A DNA stretch of 64,000 bases, from positions 37,231 through 101,230 of the forward strand of contig CAUYUJ010001437.1 in the NCBI GenBank assembly GCA_963575745.1, written 5' to 3'. A program made the position numbers and the translations under genes. The first letter of the stretch is position 1. Each line of letters begins with the position of its first letter. The DNA is from Prorocentrum cordatum (Eukaryota; Sar; Dinophyceae; Prorocentrales; Prorocentraceae). Under the pieces are notes generated by a model. It saw nothing but the letters and a program-made list of their open reading frames with translations. It was not told the DNA's origin and made no database searches. Shown piece after piece: positions 37,431 to 48,943 of this stretch.

Positions 37431-38690
37431 GTTAAACGTGACGACTACCTGAGTGGCAGCTCCCAAGATTCAAAATGCGACGTGGGGTCTGGCGCAGTGA
37501 TGACTGAGGCGCAAGATGACAAAACCAGAAGCGGCTGCCCGCGGTGCCACTGCAGCAGGCATGATCAGCTCGAACGGCATGATCAGCTCGAACGGGTTGG
37601 GGCGAAAACGGATTTCCTGACCGCCGCGCACCGCTTCTCGGCGAGAGCGGGGGGCCACCAGTGGTCCATAATGCCTTCCCGCGTGTTCGTGCCAGTGTGT
37701 AGCAGCGGCGGATCAAACCACAACAGCGCATATGGGCGCGCCGTTTCATCCAGGAACCTAAGATATGATGTCAGGCGCCTGGCAGTTGCATGCCCGTCCG
37801 TGCGGGCCCACGCCGTCGACGCGCTGCTGCCGGTGAGTTCCGGCCACAGCTATCATCACCTTTCTCGCTCAGGTTCGCTACCAAACGGGCGCGCTCAACG
37901 GTGTCGTACACGTCGCCTATGTTGCCGTTGATGTTGTGCCACTGAGTGAGCGTCTTGAAGGTGGGGCACTGCATGAGCGTCTTCAGGCGTAAACTGGCGC
38001 GCAGCTCGAGCTCCTTCCAGAGAGGAAGCCTGTTGGGGCGCGTCACGAATGTCCTCCTACTCGTCAAGGCCTCGCCGGGCTCCTCCTCGCATGTCCGCGC
38101 CGCGGCCTCCAGCTTCAGCTTGGGCAGCTGCATGGTCTGCTGGTCACCGCAGCCCAGGAGGTCCTGGCAAGATTTCTAAAAGGGAGAGCAGAAGGCTTCC
38201 GAACGGCATGCATCACTCGCGTGGGGTGTGTGCACTGCATCTTCGAACATCAGAAAGTCCCTTCGATCCTCAGACTCGACCAGGTACGCGAACTGTCGCA
38301 CGATGTTCTAGACATCCTGGGCGGCTTCGGGGATCTTGATCGTCGACGCCTGGACGTCGCGATTGCCGTGGACGGAGACCTGGACAAGGGGCATGTGATG
38401 CGACGCCTCGCCATCGACCCAGTCTTGGAGGATTGCGTCTGTGAGCACCTGCAGCCCAAAGGGCACCGCAGCAGATACAGCTCCCTGGGCCGGAAGCCTG
38501 GTGGCAACATTGCGAACGGCTTTCCTGGTTTGTTCCCGCCTCGCGCAGACTGCAGGGGGGCCTCTCATTGCGCCATCCGTCGGCGGCGGACTTGCAGCAC
38601 TCTGGTCGTGGATGTAGCAGATGTCGCTGTTGCCGATGGATGGCGTGTCCTTCACCTCCAGATAGCTGTGCCAGGAACACCAGGTTCATT
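37430..38690 (-). pseudogene. Unrecognised coding remnant with two in-frame TAG codons
   Basis: One minus frame is open from about 38687 to 37771 except for TAG after QDV (38306 area) and TAG after CSPF (38178 area). Pieces read like ordinary protein: LEVKDTPSIGNSDICYIHDQ, LTDAILQDWVDGEASHHMP, then NIVRQFAYLVESEDRRDFLM, then LRLKTLMQCPTFKTLTQWHN and VYDTVERARLVANLSEKG. In the next frame it continues LTSYLRFLDETARPYALLWF and REGIMDHWWPPALAEKRC. An 18-bp exact duplication lies at 37561-37596. I do not recognise the family. It may be a host pseudogene or an ORF1-type protein. Confidence 0.45.
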
Positions 38691-38742
38691 ATCGTGTTGT
38701 CCGGGAGTGGAGAGGTGCGCGGTTCTCCCCGGGGCCGTAGGC

Positions 38743-38831
38743 GACCCGAGGAGGAGGAGGAGGAGGAGGAGGAGGAGGAGGAGGAGGAGGAGCAGGAGGA
38801 GGAGGAGGAGCAGGAGGAGGAGGAGGAGGAA
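38743..38831. repeat. (GGA)n microsatellite
   Basis: GGA repeats with three AGC interruptions. Confidence 0.95.
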
Positions 38832-39480
38832 CGCCCGTACCTGGGGGCAACGTCATCCAGCTATGTGTGGGGCCTGGGCCTGAGCCATTTGTATGGCCGT
38901 GGCTCCTGATGCATTGGGGGCATGATAAAGTAATTATCTGGCATTTTGGAGAGGGCCACTCTTAGAGCGACCGAGGACTTCTCGAGATCGAAAGGCCGCC
39001 CGTGCTGACAGCCAACCATTTCCTTGGAAATGTGGTAGATGTGAAACGAAAACGCGAAATGTGGTAGATCGTCAGATCAAGAGCGGGATAGTGGACAGGA
39101 GGCCGAGACCGAGCCCAATCAGAGGGCAGGGAGGGACGTGGGCGCGGGGGCGACACAAGAGGTGGAGCAGACGAGGGGACTTCAGATAGTGAGCAAGACT
39201 ATCTGGGGATTTTTTGTTAAAACAAATAAAACAAAAATAAACAAATAAAAAAAGACGACGGCGGTGACGACGACAACGGTGATGACGACGGTGATGATGA
39301 CGATGTTCGCTCTTGGCGAGAATTCAACATGATCGGGGCGTGGCGAGGAGAACCCTCCTAAAGGCGAGGGGCGTTCATAGCTAACCTCGATGCTCCATCC
39401 TTCAACCCCCGCTCGACGGCGACGGGGCCCCCGTGGGCCTGTAGAGCTCCCCGGCGCCCCCAGAGGCCTCCAGAGGCTCG
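38832..39480. other. Unannotated stretch with an A-rich and GAC-rich segment
   Basis: A-rich at about 39210-39252 (AAACAAATAAAA type), then GAC/GGT repeats to about 39305. No gene recognised. Confidence 0.5.
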
Positions 39481-39494
39481 GCACTTGCCAGAGA

Positions 39495-39577
39495 CACTCC
39501 GACGACGACCACGACATCGACCACGACCACGACGACGGAGACGGAGACGGCGACGGAAACGCAGACGACGACGATGA

Positions 39578-39615
<38 letters not shown>

Positions 39616-39665
39616 TCGCCGACGCCGACGCCGTCGCCGACGCCGACGACGACGACGACGACGAC
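39495..39665. repeat. (GAC)n/(GCCGAC)n microsatellite
   Basis: CGACGA and CGCCGA repeats; Asp/Thr/Arg-rich frames here are repeat translations. Confidence 0.9.
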
Positions 39666-39821
39666 CTTCTCGGCGGCCTCCGCCGTCGCCCCCGCGGCCG
39701 GCGACGCCGAGCAGAGGCGGCAGGCGGAGGCCCACGAGGAGGCCCGCCTTCGGCGGCCTCGCCGCTTTGCTTTGGTCTTCGCCGTCGCGGCCGCCGCCGT
39801 GGCTGTCGTGGTGGTGGTCTT

Positions 39822-39982
39822 AGGTCGGGCATGTCCTCCTACAGGTGGATTTTGGAAGGGCAATTTTTGAAATAGTCGAATCATTCTCGAACGTACCCCG
39901 CAACAGTCACAAAAACGTCCCCAGACGATTTTTCGACTATTTTTGAATGTTCCTCCTGTGCCCAGAAGAACGTGCCCGACTT
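39822..39982. mobile_element. MITE-like element 1, copy 2
   Basis: 161 bp. The left end AGGTCGGGCATGTCCTCCT is identical to copy 1 over 19 bp; the right end in reverse complement starts AAGTCGGGCACGT. Inner arms extend to AATAGTCG on both sides, so the element can fold as a long hairpin. Confidence 0.65.
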
Positions 39983-40204
39983 CATGGTGGTGGCGGACGT
40001 CGCTTGTGCCGCCGTCGTCGTCGTGGCTGTCGCCGCCGCTGACCCGCCGCCGTCGTCGTCGCGCGCGGCGGCGCCTGTGCCCGCCGCCGCCGCAGGAGGC
40101 GAGGCCGAGCGTGCCGGCGTGCCCGGCGCCGAGGAGGGCATCGAGGGGCAGCCGCCGCCGCCGACGGAGGGCGAGCGGCCTCGGGCGGTCCGCGGCGGCG
40201 CCGC
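39983..40204. other. GC-rich CGCCGC segment
   Basis: Low-complexity GCC/GTC trinucleotides; no gene recognised. Confidence 0.5.
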
Positions 40205-40530
40205 CGCCTCCTCCTCCTTCTCCTCCCCCTCCTCCTCCCTCTCCTCCTCCTCCTGCTCCTCCTCCCTCCTCCTCCTCCCCCTCCTCCTCCTCCTCCTCCT
40301 CCTCCTCTTCCTCCTCCCCCCTCCTCCTCTCCTCCTCCTCCTCCTCCTCCTCCTCCTCCCTCCCCTCCTCCCTCCTCCTCCTCCTCCTCCTCCTCCTCCT
40401 CCTCCTCGTCCCTCCCTCATCCTCCTCCTCCTCCTCCTCCACCTCCTCCTCCTCCTCCTCCTCCTCCTCCTCCTCCTCCTCCTCCTCCTCCTCCTCCTCC
40501 TCCTCCTCCTCCTCCTCCCCCTCCTCTCCA
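40205..40530. repeat. (CCT)n microsatellite
   Basis: CTCCTC repeats with CCCC breaks, about 325 bp. Confidence 0.95.
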
Positions 40531-40677
40531 GCGGCGGAGGGCGGCCGGCGATCCACGGCGGCAACGCCCCAAGGGGCCAGGGAGGTGGGGAGGCTCTTCG
40601 GGCGCTCTGGGGCCCCTCCTGGAGACAGCAGCAGGAGGTAAACTTGGAGGAGGACAAACTTAGACGAGGACGAATCG

Positions 40678-40699
40678 GAGATCTCTCTCGCTCTCTCTG

Positions 40700-40733
<34 letters not shown>

Positions 40734-40735
40734 CA
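40678..40735. repeat. (CT)n then (AT)n dinucleotide tract
   Basis: CTCTCT to TATATATA transition, about 55 bp. Confidence 0.93.
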
Positions 40736-40796
40736 CCTATACGACCACCCTTCGGGTGAGAAGGAGGTTTGGGGGGGGGAGGAACCAACGTCTCAC

Positions 40797-41040
40797 TCGA
40801 TCGGTCTCACTATCGATCTCACTATCGATCTCACTATCGGTCTCGCTCGATCGATCTCACCCGATCGGTCTGACAATCGATCTCACTCGATCTATTTCAT
40901 TCGATCGATCTCACAATCGATCGGACTATCGATCTCACAATAAATCTCACTATCGGTACCACTACCGATCCCACAATCGATCTGATATCCGGTCTCACTA
41001 TCGATCTCACTATCGATATTACAATCGATCTCACAATCAC
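40797..41040. repeat. 12-bp tandem repeat GATCTCACTATC
   Basis: About 20 copies with GATCGGTCTCAC and GATCTCACAATC variants. Confidence 0.85.
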
Positions 41041-41743
41041 TGTCATCATCAGCATCATCAACCGCATCGTCACAAACGTCATCAACATCATCATCATCGG
41101 GACACCATCATCATCATCATCACCACCTCATCACCATCATCATCAAACTCATCATCACCATCATCATCAGGACATTATCATCGTCACCATCATCATCACC
41201 ATCATCAACATCAGCATCATCGAGACATCATCAGCATCGGAACACCACCACCATCATCATCACCTCATCATCATTATCATCATCAGCATGAACACCGTCA
41301 TCAACATCATCATCATCATCATCATCACCAGGACGCCATCATCATCAACATCATCGTCATCAACATCAACATCATCACAATCATCGGGACACCATCATCA
41401 TCGTCACCATCATCATCATCATCATCACAATCATCAGCATCATCATCATCATCATCATCATCATCGGGACGCCATCATCATCCACATCAGCAGCATCATC
41501 ATCATCATCATCATCATCGGGCCACCATCATCAACATCATCATCATCATCACCCTATCATCATCCTCATCCTCATCATCAACATCATCATCATCGGGACA
41601 CCATCATCGTTATCATCATCATCATCATCATCATCATCATCTCATCATCATCGGGACACCATCATCATCACCATCATCATCACCAACAGCAACATCATCA
41701 ACATCATCATCACCACCAACATCGGGACACCATCATCATCATT

Positions 41744-41776
<33 letters not shown>

Positions 41777-41973
41777 TCATCATCATCAACATCATCACGA
41801 TCATCAACATCAGCATCATCATCATCATCATCGGGACGCCATCATCATCAGCAACATCATCATCATCATCAACATCATCATCATCATCATCACCATCGGG
41901 ACACCATCAGCATCATCACCATTGCCATCATCATCAGGATCATGACGATCATCAACATCAACATCATCGTCAA

Positions 41974-42034
<61 letters not shown>

Positions 42035-42091
42035 GGGACACCATCATCATCACCACCATCACCATGATCATCATCAACATCATCGACGTCG

Positions 42092-42129
<38 letters not shown>

Positions 42130-42130
42130 G
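41040..42130. repeat. (ATC)n array with CGGGACACC interruptions
   Basis: About 1.1 kb of ATC trinucleotides. CATCGGGACACCATCATC-type blocks recur about every 50-100 bp (for example near 41097, 41388, 41594, 41722, 42033), so the array has a longer-range period. His/Ile/Ser-rich frames, including one of over 1100 codons, are translations of this array. Confidence 0.93.
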
Positions 42131-42216
42131 CACCAGCGGGACACCGCGCGGCACCGGCCCCCAGAAAGGAAACACCGCGCGGCACCGGCCCCCAGAAAGG
42201 AAACACCGCGCGGCAT
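42130..42216. repeat. 31-bp tandem repeat, about 2.5 copies
   Basis: Unit CACCGCGCGGCACCGGCCCC followed by CAGAAAGGAAA, directly after the ATC array. Confidence 0.9.
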
Positions 42217-42805
42217 CCTCCCTCCCTCGCTCCCGTCACCCTCGCCTGCCGCCCCTGGCCTCTGCCACCGGGGCCCCCCCTTGGCGCTGGTGCAGAAATC
42301 TGCGAGGCGGGGACTTCGTTCCATGGCCACTGCCCGGGCAACCGAAGCCCAGGGAGCCCAGGGGCGGCGGAAACAAATCCTCCAAGTCCTCCTCCTCCTC
42401 CTCCTCCTCCTCCTCCTCTTCCTCTTCCTCGCCCCCCCCTGGTGCGGGCCCGAGGGGGGCCGAGTGTATCGACGCACCCTCAGCCCGCCGAGGTTCCCGA
42501 AGGCCGGTGCTCCGAGCGGTGGCCGCGGATGTGGCCCCCGCCTCGGACCAGAGGTGATCCCCCCCCCCTCCCCGCTTGCCCGGCAGAGCAGCCAGCGCGG
42601 GCGCGCACCCTGCCCAGGGGGGGGGGGGCGCGGAGGGGGCAGGCGGCGAGGGGGCGGCCGAGCACTCGGCTCCGCGACAGGCTCGGCACACGGAGGCCCG
42701 CGGCGGGCGACTGGGCGCCGTGGGCGTCGGCAAGCCTTCCGAAGCTCCCCGCCCCCCCCCCCCCCAACGACGGGCGAGGCTCGAGAATAACGTCGATTCT
42801 GGAAC
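42217..42805. other. GC-rich unannotated stretch with a short CCT tract
   Basis: CTC repeats at about 42387-42420. No recognised domain. Confidence 0.4.
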
Positions 42806-43015
42806 GTCGATGCTCCTCCTCCTCCTCCTGCTGCTCCTCCTCCTCCTCGTGTTCTTCTTCCTCTTCCTCCTCCTCCTCCTCCTCGCCCTCCTCCTCGCCC
42901 TCCCCCTCCTCCTGCCCCTCGTCCTCCCGCCTGCTGCTGCCGCTGCTGCTGCTCCTCCCTCCCCCTCCTCCTCCTCCTCCTCCTCCTCCTCCTCCTCCTC
43001 CTCCTCCTCCTCATC
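42806..43015. repeat. (CCT)n microsatellite
   Basis: CTCCTC with GCTGCT and CCCTCC breaks. Confidence 0.93.
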
Positions 43016-43044
43016 CCTTTGTCCCCGCCTCCTTCGATTTCGAC

Positions 43045-43145
43045 TTTGTTGTTCCCAACCATCCTGTGGCGTTGGATCCTCGTTTTGAAGAGACAGCGCC
43101 CCGCATCCTTCCTTCCTTCCTTCCTTCCTTCCTTCCTTCCTCCTC
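43045..43145. repeat. Boundary sequence, copy 1
   Basis: GTTCCCAACCATCCTG, GCGTTGGATCCTCGTTTTGA, then an (TTCC)n tract (about 43107-43141). Related copies at 44468-44565 and 46939-47040. Confidence 0.65.
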
Positions 43146-43149
43146 CTCC

Positions 43150-43187
43150 TCCACCATTATCAGCATCATCATCATCATCACCACCAC

Positions 43188-43257
<70 letters not shown>

Positions 43258-43292
43258 GGTATCATCATCATCATCATCAACATCATCATCAC

Positions 43293-43328
<36 letters not shown>

Positions 43329-43475
43329 GCTCATCATCATCATCAGCAACATCATCAGCATCAGCATTGACGTCATCATCACCATCACCATCATCGTAAT
43401 GATCATCATGGCCGTCATCACCACCATCATCGTCATCACCATCGCCGTCATCATCACCATCATCGCCATCAGTGC
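43150..43475. repeat. (ATC)n microsatellite
   Basis: ATC/ACC trinucleotides between boundary copy 1 and the 90-bp satellite. Confidence 0.95.
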
Positions 43476-43483
43476 CCCCACAA

Positions 43484-44450
43484 GGAGCTCCAGCGAAGGC
43501 GCCAGTGGCTGCGTTCGCATGCGCCCACCGCACCCATGCCGGCACACCCCTCACACGCTTCTTGCCCCTACAGGGAGCTCCACCGAGGGCTCCAATTGCT
43601 GCGTTCGCATGCCCCCGCCGCACCAATTTCGGCACACCCCTCACACGTTTCGCGGCCCCATATGCAGCTCCACCGAAGGCACCAGTGGCTGCGTTCGCAT
43701 GCGCCCACCGCACCAATTTCCACCCCACTCATTTTGGCACACCCCTCACACGTTTCTTGCCCCTATAGGGAGCTCCACCGAAGGCGCCAGAGGCTGCGTT
43801 CGCATGCGCCCACTGCACCTATGTCTGCACACCTTTCACACGTTTCGCGGCCCCAGATGCAGCTCCACCGAAGGCACCAGTGGCTGCGTTCGCATGTGCC
43901 CACCGCACCCATTTCGGCACACCCGTTACATGCTTCGTGGCCCAATGACAGTTCCACCAAAAGGCTCCAGTGGCTGCGCTCGCATGCGCCCACCGCGCCC
44001 ATTTCGGCCCCCCCCCCCCCCGCTTCTTGTCCCCATGAGGAGCTCCACCCAGGGCTCCAATGGCTGCGTTCGCATGCACCTACCGCAGCCATGCCAGTAC
44101 ACCTCTCACACGCCTCGTGGCCCCACAGGGAGCCCCACAGACGGCCCCAGAAGCTGCGTTCGCATGCGCCCACCGCACCCCTGTCAGCACACCCCTCACA
44201 CGTTTCTTGCCCCCATAGGGAGCCCCACCCGAGGGCGCCAGTGGCTGCTTTCCGCACTCGCAACTTCCCAACTCAACTATGGCACAACAACAGCTTTACC
44301 GTTCCGTGGGCCCCAATAGAGCTCCACCGACGTGCCCCAATGCTGCGTTCTCGCATGCGCCTACCGAATCAATTTGTGCACGCCCCGCAACACACATTTC
44401 GTGTCCATAAAGTGGAGCTCCACAGACGGCCCCAGTTGCTACGTTCGAGC
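43484..44450. repeat. Satellite A, unit about 90-93 bp, about 11 copies
   Basis: Unit: GGAGCTCCACCGAAGGC, GCCAGTGGCTGCGTTCGCAT, GCGCCCACCGCACCCA, TTTCGGCACACCCCTCACAC, GTTTCTTGCCCC. Units begin near 43484, 43574, 43666, 43769, 43860, 43949, 44040, 44129, 44219, 44310 and 44412. Confidence 0.92.
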
Positions 44451-44467
44451 CCGCTGTGCGACGTACC

Positions 44468-44565
44468 ATTTTTCCCAACCCTCCTGCGTTGGGCTCTCGT
44501 TTTTGAATAGAGCACTGCTCGCGCGTCTCCTTCCTTACTTCCGTCCTTCCTTCCCGTCCCTCTGT
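44468..44565. repeat. Boundary sequence, copy 2
   Basis: TTTTTCCCAACCCTCCTGCG, TTGGGCTCTCGTTTTTGAAT, AGAGCA, then CTTCCTTAC and CTTCCTTCC. Lies between satellite A and satellite B. Confidence 0.75.
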
Positions 44566-44598
44566 TCCCCCCTGCTTTCGCTCGTCGCTGCGTGCCAG

Positions 44599-46245
44599 CT
44601 GGGGGGCTGCGATCTGTGAAACTGTCGCCACTTTTAAGGCCTGCTGGGGGGCCCAGCACAGTGGGTACACACGGCGGATTGAAATTGCACCTCGCCCCGC
44701 GCCGTCCCTGGGGGGTGCGATCCTCTGAAAACCTGTCGCCACTTTTCGGGCCCTGCTGGGGGGGCCCAGCACAGTGGGTACACACGGCGGATTGAAATTG
44801 CACCTTCGCCATCCATGGGGGGCTGCGATCTGCAAACTGTCCGCCATTTTTTCGAGGCCCTGCGTGGGGGGCCCCAGCACCGTGGGTACCACGGCGGACT
44901 TGAAAATGCACCTCGCATCCTGGGGGCTGGGCTGCGATCTGTTAAAACGTCGCCACTTTCGAAAGGCCCGGCCTGCTGGGGGCCCAGCAACAGTGGGTAC
45001 ACACGGGCGGATTGAAAATTGCGACCTCGCTCCCGGGGGCTGTCGTCCTGTTAAGCCTGTCGCCACTTTTCGAGGCCTGCTGGGGGGCCCAGCACAGTGG
45101 GTACACACGGCGGATTGAAATTGGACCTCGCCATCCCTGGGGGGCTGCGATCTGTGAAACGGTCGCCACTTTCGAGGCCTGCTGGGGTGCCCAGCACAGT
45201 GGGTACACACGGCGGATTCAAATTGGACCTCGCCATCCTTGGGGGGCTGCGATATGTGAAACCGTCGCCACTTTCGAGGCCTGCTGGGGGGCCCAGCACA
45301 GTGGGTACACACGGCGGATTGAAATTTGACCTCGCCATCCCTGGGAGGCTGCGATCTGTGAAATTGTCGTCACTTTCGAGGCCTGCTGGGGTGCCCAGCA
45401 CAGTGGGTACCCACGGCGGATTCAAATTGGACCTCGCCATCCCTGGGAGGCTGCGATCTGTGAAATTGTCGCCACTTTCGGGGCCTGTTGGGGGGCCCAG
45501 CACAGTGGGTACCCACGGCGGGTTCAAATTGGACCTCGCCATCCCTGGGGGGCTGCGATCTGTGAAACTGTCGCCACTTTCGCGGCCTGCTGGGGGGCCC
45601 AGCGCAGTGGGTACCCACGGCAGATTCAAATGGGACCTCGCCATCCCTGGGGGGCTGCGATCTGTGAAAACGTCCGCCCTTTCGAAGGCTGGCTGGGGGC
45701 CCAGCGCAGTGGGTACCCGCGGCGGACTCAATGGGACCTCAGCATCCCTGAGGGGCTGCGATCTGTGAAACTGTCGCCACTTTCGAGGCCTGCTGGGGGT
45801 CCCAGCACAGTGGGTACCCACGGCGGACTCAAATGGGACCTCGCCATCCCTGGGGGGCTGCGATCTGTGAAACTGTCGCCATTTTCGCGGCCTGCTGGGG
45901 ACCCCAGCACAGTGGGTACCCACGGCGGACTCAAATATGACCTCGCCATCCCTGGGGGGCTGCGATCTGTGAAACTGTCGCCACTTTCGAGGCCTGCTGG
46001 GGTGCCCAGCACAGTGGGTACCCACGGCGGACTCAAATGTGACCTCGCCATCCCTGGGGGGCTGCGATCTGTGAAACTGTCGCCACTTTCGCGGCCTGCT
46101 GGGTGGCCCAGCACAGTGGGTACCCACCGCAGATTCAAATTAGACCTCGCCGTCCCTGGGGGGCTGCGATCTGTGAAACTGTCGCCACTTTCGAAGGCTG
46201 CCGAGGGGCCCAACACAGTGGGTACCCACCGCAGATTCAAATCCC
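44599..46245. repeat. Satellite B, unit about 103 bp, about 16 copies
   Basis: Unit: CTGGGGGGCTGCGATCTGTG, AAACTGTCGCCACTTTCG, AGGCCTGCTGGGGGGCCCAG, CACAGTGGGTACCCACGGCG, GATTCAAATTGGACCTCGCC, ATCC. The first six units are more irregular (indels) than the rest. Long frames on both strands with CDLAIPGGLRSVKLSPLSRP-type repeats are repeat translations. Confidence 0.95.
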
Positions 46246-46499
46246 ACCAGCCGTCTGGGCGTCGGTGGTTTAGGGCGTTTCCTCTTCCACCCCTCCCTCT
46301 CCCCCTTCGGGGAGGGGTTTACCCCTCCCCCACCCCCTCCCCACTGACCTGGACGGGGGGGGGGCCGCGAGCGGTCAGAGCGTCCAAAACGGCCTCGGCG
46401 AGGACGCCAAAATCATTGATTTTACCATGGTTTTGGCCCCATTTTGGCCTTCTGAGGGGGCGGCGCTGATTAAAACCCCCCTCTTCTTTGCTCGATTTC
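46246..46499. other. Spacer with a short palindromic segment
   Basis: CCCTCCCTCTCCCCCTTCGG followed by GGAGGGG forms an imperfect hairpin near 46297-46320. No gene recognised. Confidence 0.4.
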
Positions 46500-46860
46500 C
46501 TCCACGATGGCCGCAAGAGGCCCCCAGGATGCCTCAAGAGGCAGCAGGATGGCCCCAAGATGGCCCCAAGAGGCCCCCCCAAGAGGCCCCCAGGAGCCCC
46601 CCAAGAGACCCCCAAGAGGCCCCAAGAGACCCCCCAGAGGCACCCAAGGTGCTCCCAGAGGCTTTTTTTTATTATGGTTTGGGCCCCATTGTGGCCTTCT
46701 GAGGGGGCAAAGATGGCCCCAAGAAGCGCCCAGGAGGCCCCCAAAGGCCCCAAGATGGCCCCAAGAGGCCCCACGAGGCCCCCAGGAGGCCCCAAAGAGG
46801 ATCCCGAACGGCCCACAGAGGCCCCCCCGAGGCACCCAAGACGCCGAAAAGCCCCTCAGG
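46500..46860. repeat. Degenerate GGCCCCAAGAGG-type tandem array
   Basis: Short irregular repeats of GGCCCCAAGATGGCCCCAAG and CCCCCAAGAGGC. Same family as 13725-14300 and, in the opposite orientation, 21855-22140 and 63170-64000. Confidence 0.75.
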
Positions 46861-46938
46861 ACGACCCTCTACTCGCCTGGTCGTTTCTGGACCCTCTACT
46901 CGCCTGGGCGACGTCGGCTGGTGTTTTTTTTTCTTTCT

Positions 46939-47040
46939 TTTTCCCAACCCTCCTTGGTTGGGTATTCGTTTTGAATCGAGCAGTGTGGTCGCGTCCCTTC
47001 TCCCGCCCTTCCTCCTTTTCCCCTCCCGCCTCTTCCTGTC
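46939..47040. repeat. Boundary sequence, copy 3
   Basis: TTTTTCCCAACCCTCCTTGG, TTGGGTATTCGTTTTGAAT, CGAGCAGTGTGGTCGCGTCC. CCCAACC and GGTTGGG form a perfect 7-bp hairpin here. Directly precedes satellite C. Confidence 0.75.
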
Positions 47041-47047
47041 TTGCCCG

Positions 47048-48715
47048 CGGGGGGCTGCGATCTGTGAAACTGTTGCAATTTTCGAGGCCTGCTGGGGGGC
47101 CCAGCACAGTGAGGGCCACGGGCGGATGCAAATTAGACCTCGCCATCCCTGGGGGGCTGCGATCTGTGAAACTGTCGCCATTTTCGAGTCCTGCTGGGGG
47201 GCCAGCACAGTGAGGGCCACGGGCGGATTCAAATTAGACCTCGCCATCCCTGGGGGGCTGCGATCTGCGAAACTGTCGCCATTTTCGAGCCCTGCTGGGG
47301 GGCCCAGCACAGTGAGGGCCACGCGCGGATTCAAATTAGACCTCGCCATCCCTGGGGGGCTGCGATCTGCGAAACTGTTTGCCATTTTCGAGGCCTGCTG
47401 GGGGCCCAGCACAGTGAAGCCAACAGCGCGGATTTCAATTCGCACCTCGCCGTCCTGGGGGGCTGCGATCTGCGAACTGTCGCCTTTTCGAGGCCTGCTG
47501 GGGGGCCCAGGCACAGTGAGGGCCACGCGCGGATTCAAAATCAGACCTCGCCATCCCTGGGGGGCTGTGCGATCCTGCGAAACTGTCCGTTGTTTTCGAA
47601 GCTTGCGTGGGGGCACTTTCACAGTGAGGGCCCCACGCGGATTCAAAATGAGACCTCGCCCATCCCTGGGGGCATGCGATCTGTGGAAACTGTCGCCACT
47701 TTTCGAATCCTGCTGGGGGGCCCAGCAACAGTTGAGGGCCACGCGCGGTTCAAATTAGACCTCGCCATCCCTGGGGGGCTGCGATCTGCGAAACTGTCGC
47801 CATTTTCGAGGCCGGCCTGCTGGGGGGCCCAGCACAGTGAGGGCCACGCGCGGATTTAAATTAGACCTCGCCATCCCTGGGGGGCTGCGATCTGCGAAAC
47901 TGTCGCCATTTTCGAGGCCTGCTGGGGGGCCCAGCACTTTGTGACGCCACACGCAGATTCAAATTAGACATCGCCATCCCTGGGGGGCTGCGAGCTGTGA
48001 AACTGTCGCCACTTTCGCGGCCTGCTTGCGGGGCCCAGCACAGTGGGTACCCACTGCAGATTCAAAGTAGACCTCGCCATCCCTGGGGGGCTGCGATCTG
48101 TGAAGCTGTGCCACTTTCGAGGCCTGCTTGGGGGCCCAGCACAGTGGGCACCCACCGCAGATTCAAATTAGACCTCGCCATCCCTGGGGGGCTGCGATCT
48201 GTGAAACTGTCGCCACTTTCGCGGCCTGCTGGGGGGCCCAGCACAGTGGGTACCCACGGCGGACTAAAATGGGACCTCGCCATCCCTGGGGGGCTGCGAT
48301 CTGTGAAACTGTCGCCACTTTCGCGGCCCGCTGAGGGGCCCAGCACAGTGGGTACCCACTGCAAATTTAAAGTAGACCTCGCCATCCCTGGGGGGCTGCG
48401 ATCTGTGAAACTGTCGCCACTTTCGCGGCCTGCTGAGGGGCCCAGCACAGTGGGTACCCACTGCAGATTCAAATTTGACCTCGCCATCCCTGGGGGGCTG
48501 CGGTATGTGAAACTGTCGCCACTTTCGAGGCCTGCTGGGGGGCCCAGCACAGTGGGTACCCACCGCATATTCAAATTAGACCTCGCCATCCCTGGGGGGC
48601 TGCGATCTGTGAAACTGTCGCCACTTTCGAGGCCTGCTGGGGGGCCCAGCACAGTGGGTACCCACCGTACATTTAAATTAGACCTCGCCATCCCTGGGGG
48701 GCTGCGATCTGTGAA
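47048..48715. repeat. Satellite C, same 103-bp family as satellite B, about 16 copies
   Basis: Two blocks. 47048-47960 has units with AGTGAGGGCCACGCGCGGAT. 47960-48715 has units with AGTGGGTACCCACCGCAGAT, closer to satellite B. Both share GGGGGGCTGCGATCTG and GGCCTGCTGGGGGGCCCAGC. Confidence 0.95.
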
Positions 48716-48936
48716 ACTGCGATCTGCGCAACTGTCGCCACTTTCGTGGGCTCCTGGGAGGCCCAGCGGAGGTGGGTCCCACGCGGACCACCTCGGGACC
48801 TCGCCGCGGGGTGCTTGCGATCTGTTCAACTGTCGCCACTTCGTGAGCTCCTGGGAGGCCCAGTGGAGGTACGTCATACGCGGTCCACCTCGGGACCTCG
48901 CCGCGGGGGGCTTGCGATCTGCGCAACTGTCGCCAC
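48716..48936. repeat. Satellite D (left part), divergent subfamily of the 103-bp family
   Basis: Two units with GCGATCTGCGCAACTGTCGC, TTTCGTGGGCTCCTGGGAGG, CCCAGCGGAGGT and GGACCACCTCGGGACCTCGC. The change from C to D happens at a duplicated CTGCGATCTG. The last unit stops at CGCCAC (48936), where LINE-E begins. Confidence 0.92.
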
Positions 48937-48943
48937 AATGGGG

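Noticed and set aside
40756-44319. Open frame of 1187 codons rich in His, Ile and Ser on the plus strand
   Set aside because: It is the (ATC)n array, a CCT tract and satellite A read in one phase, with no domain and no conservation beyond the repeat unit.
44599-48936. Repeated-peptide open frames on both strands (GGLRSVKLSPLSRP and complement)
   Set aside because: They are translations of the 103-bp satellite; frames shift between units whenever the unit length changes.
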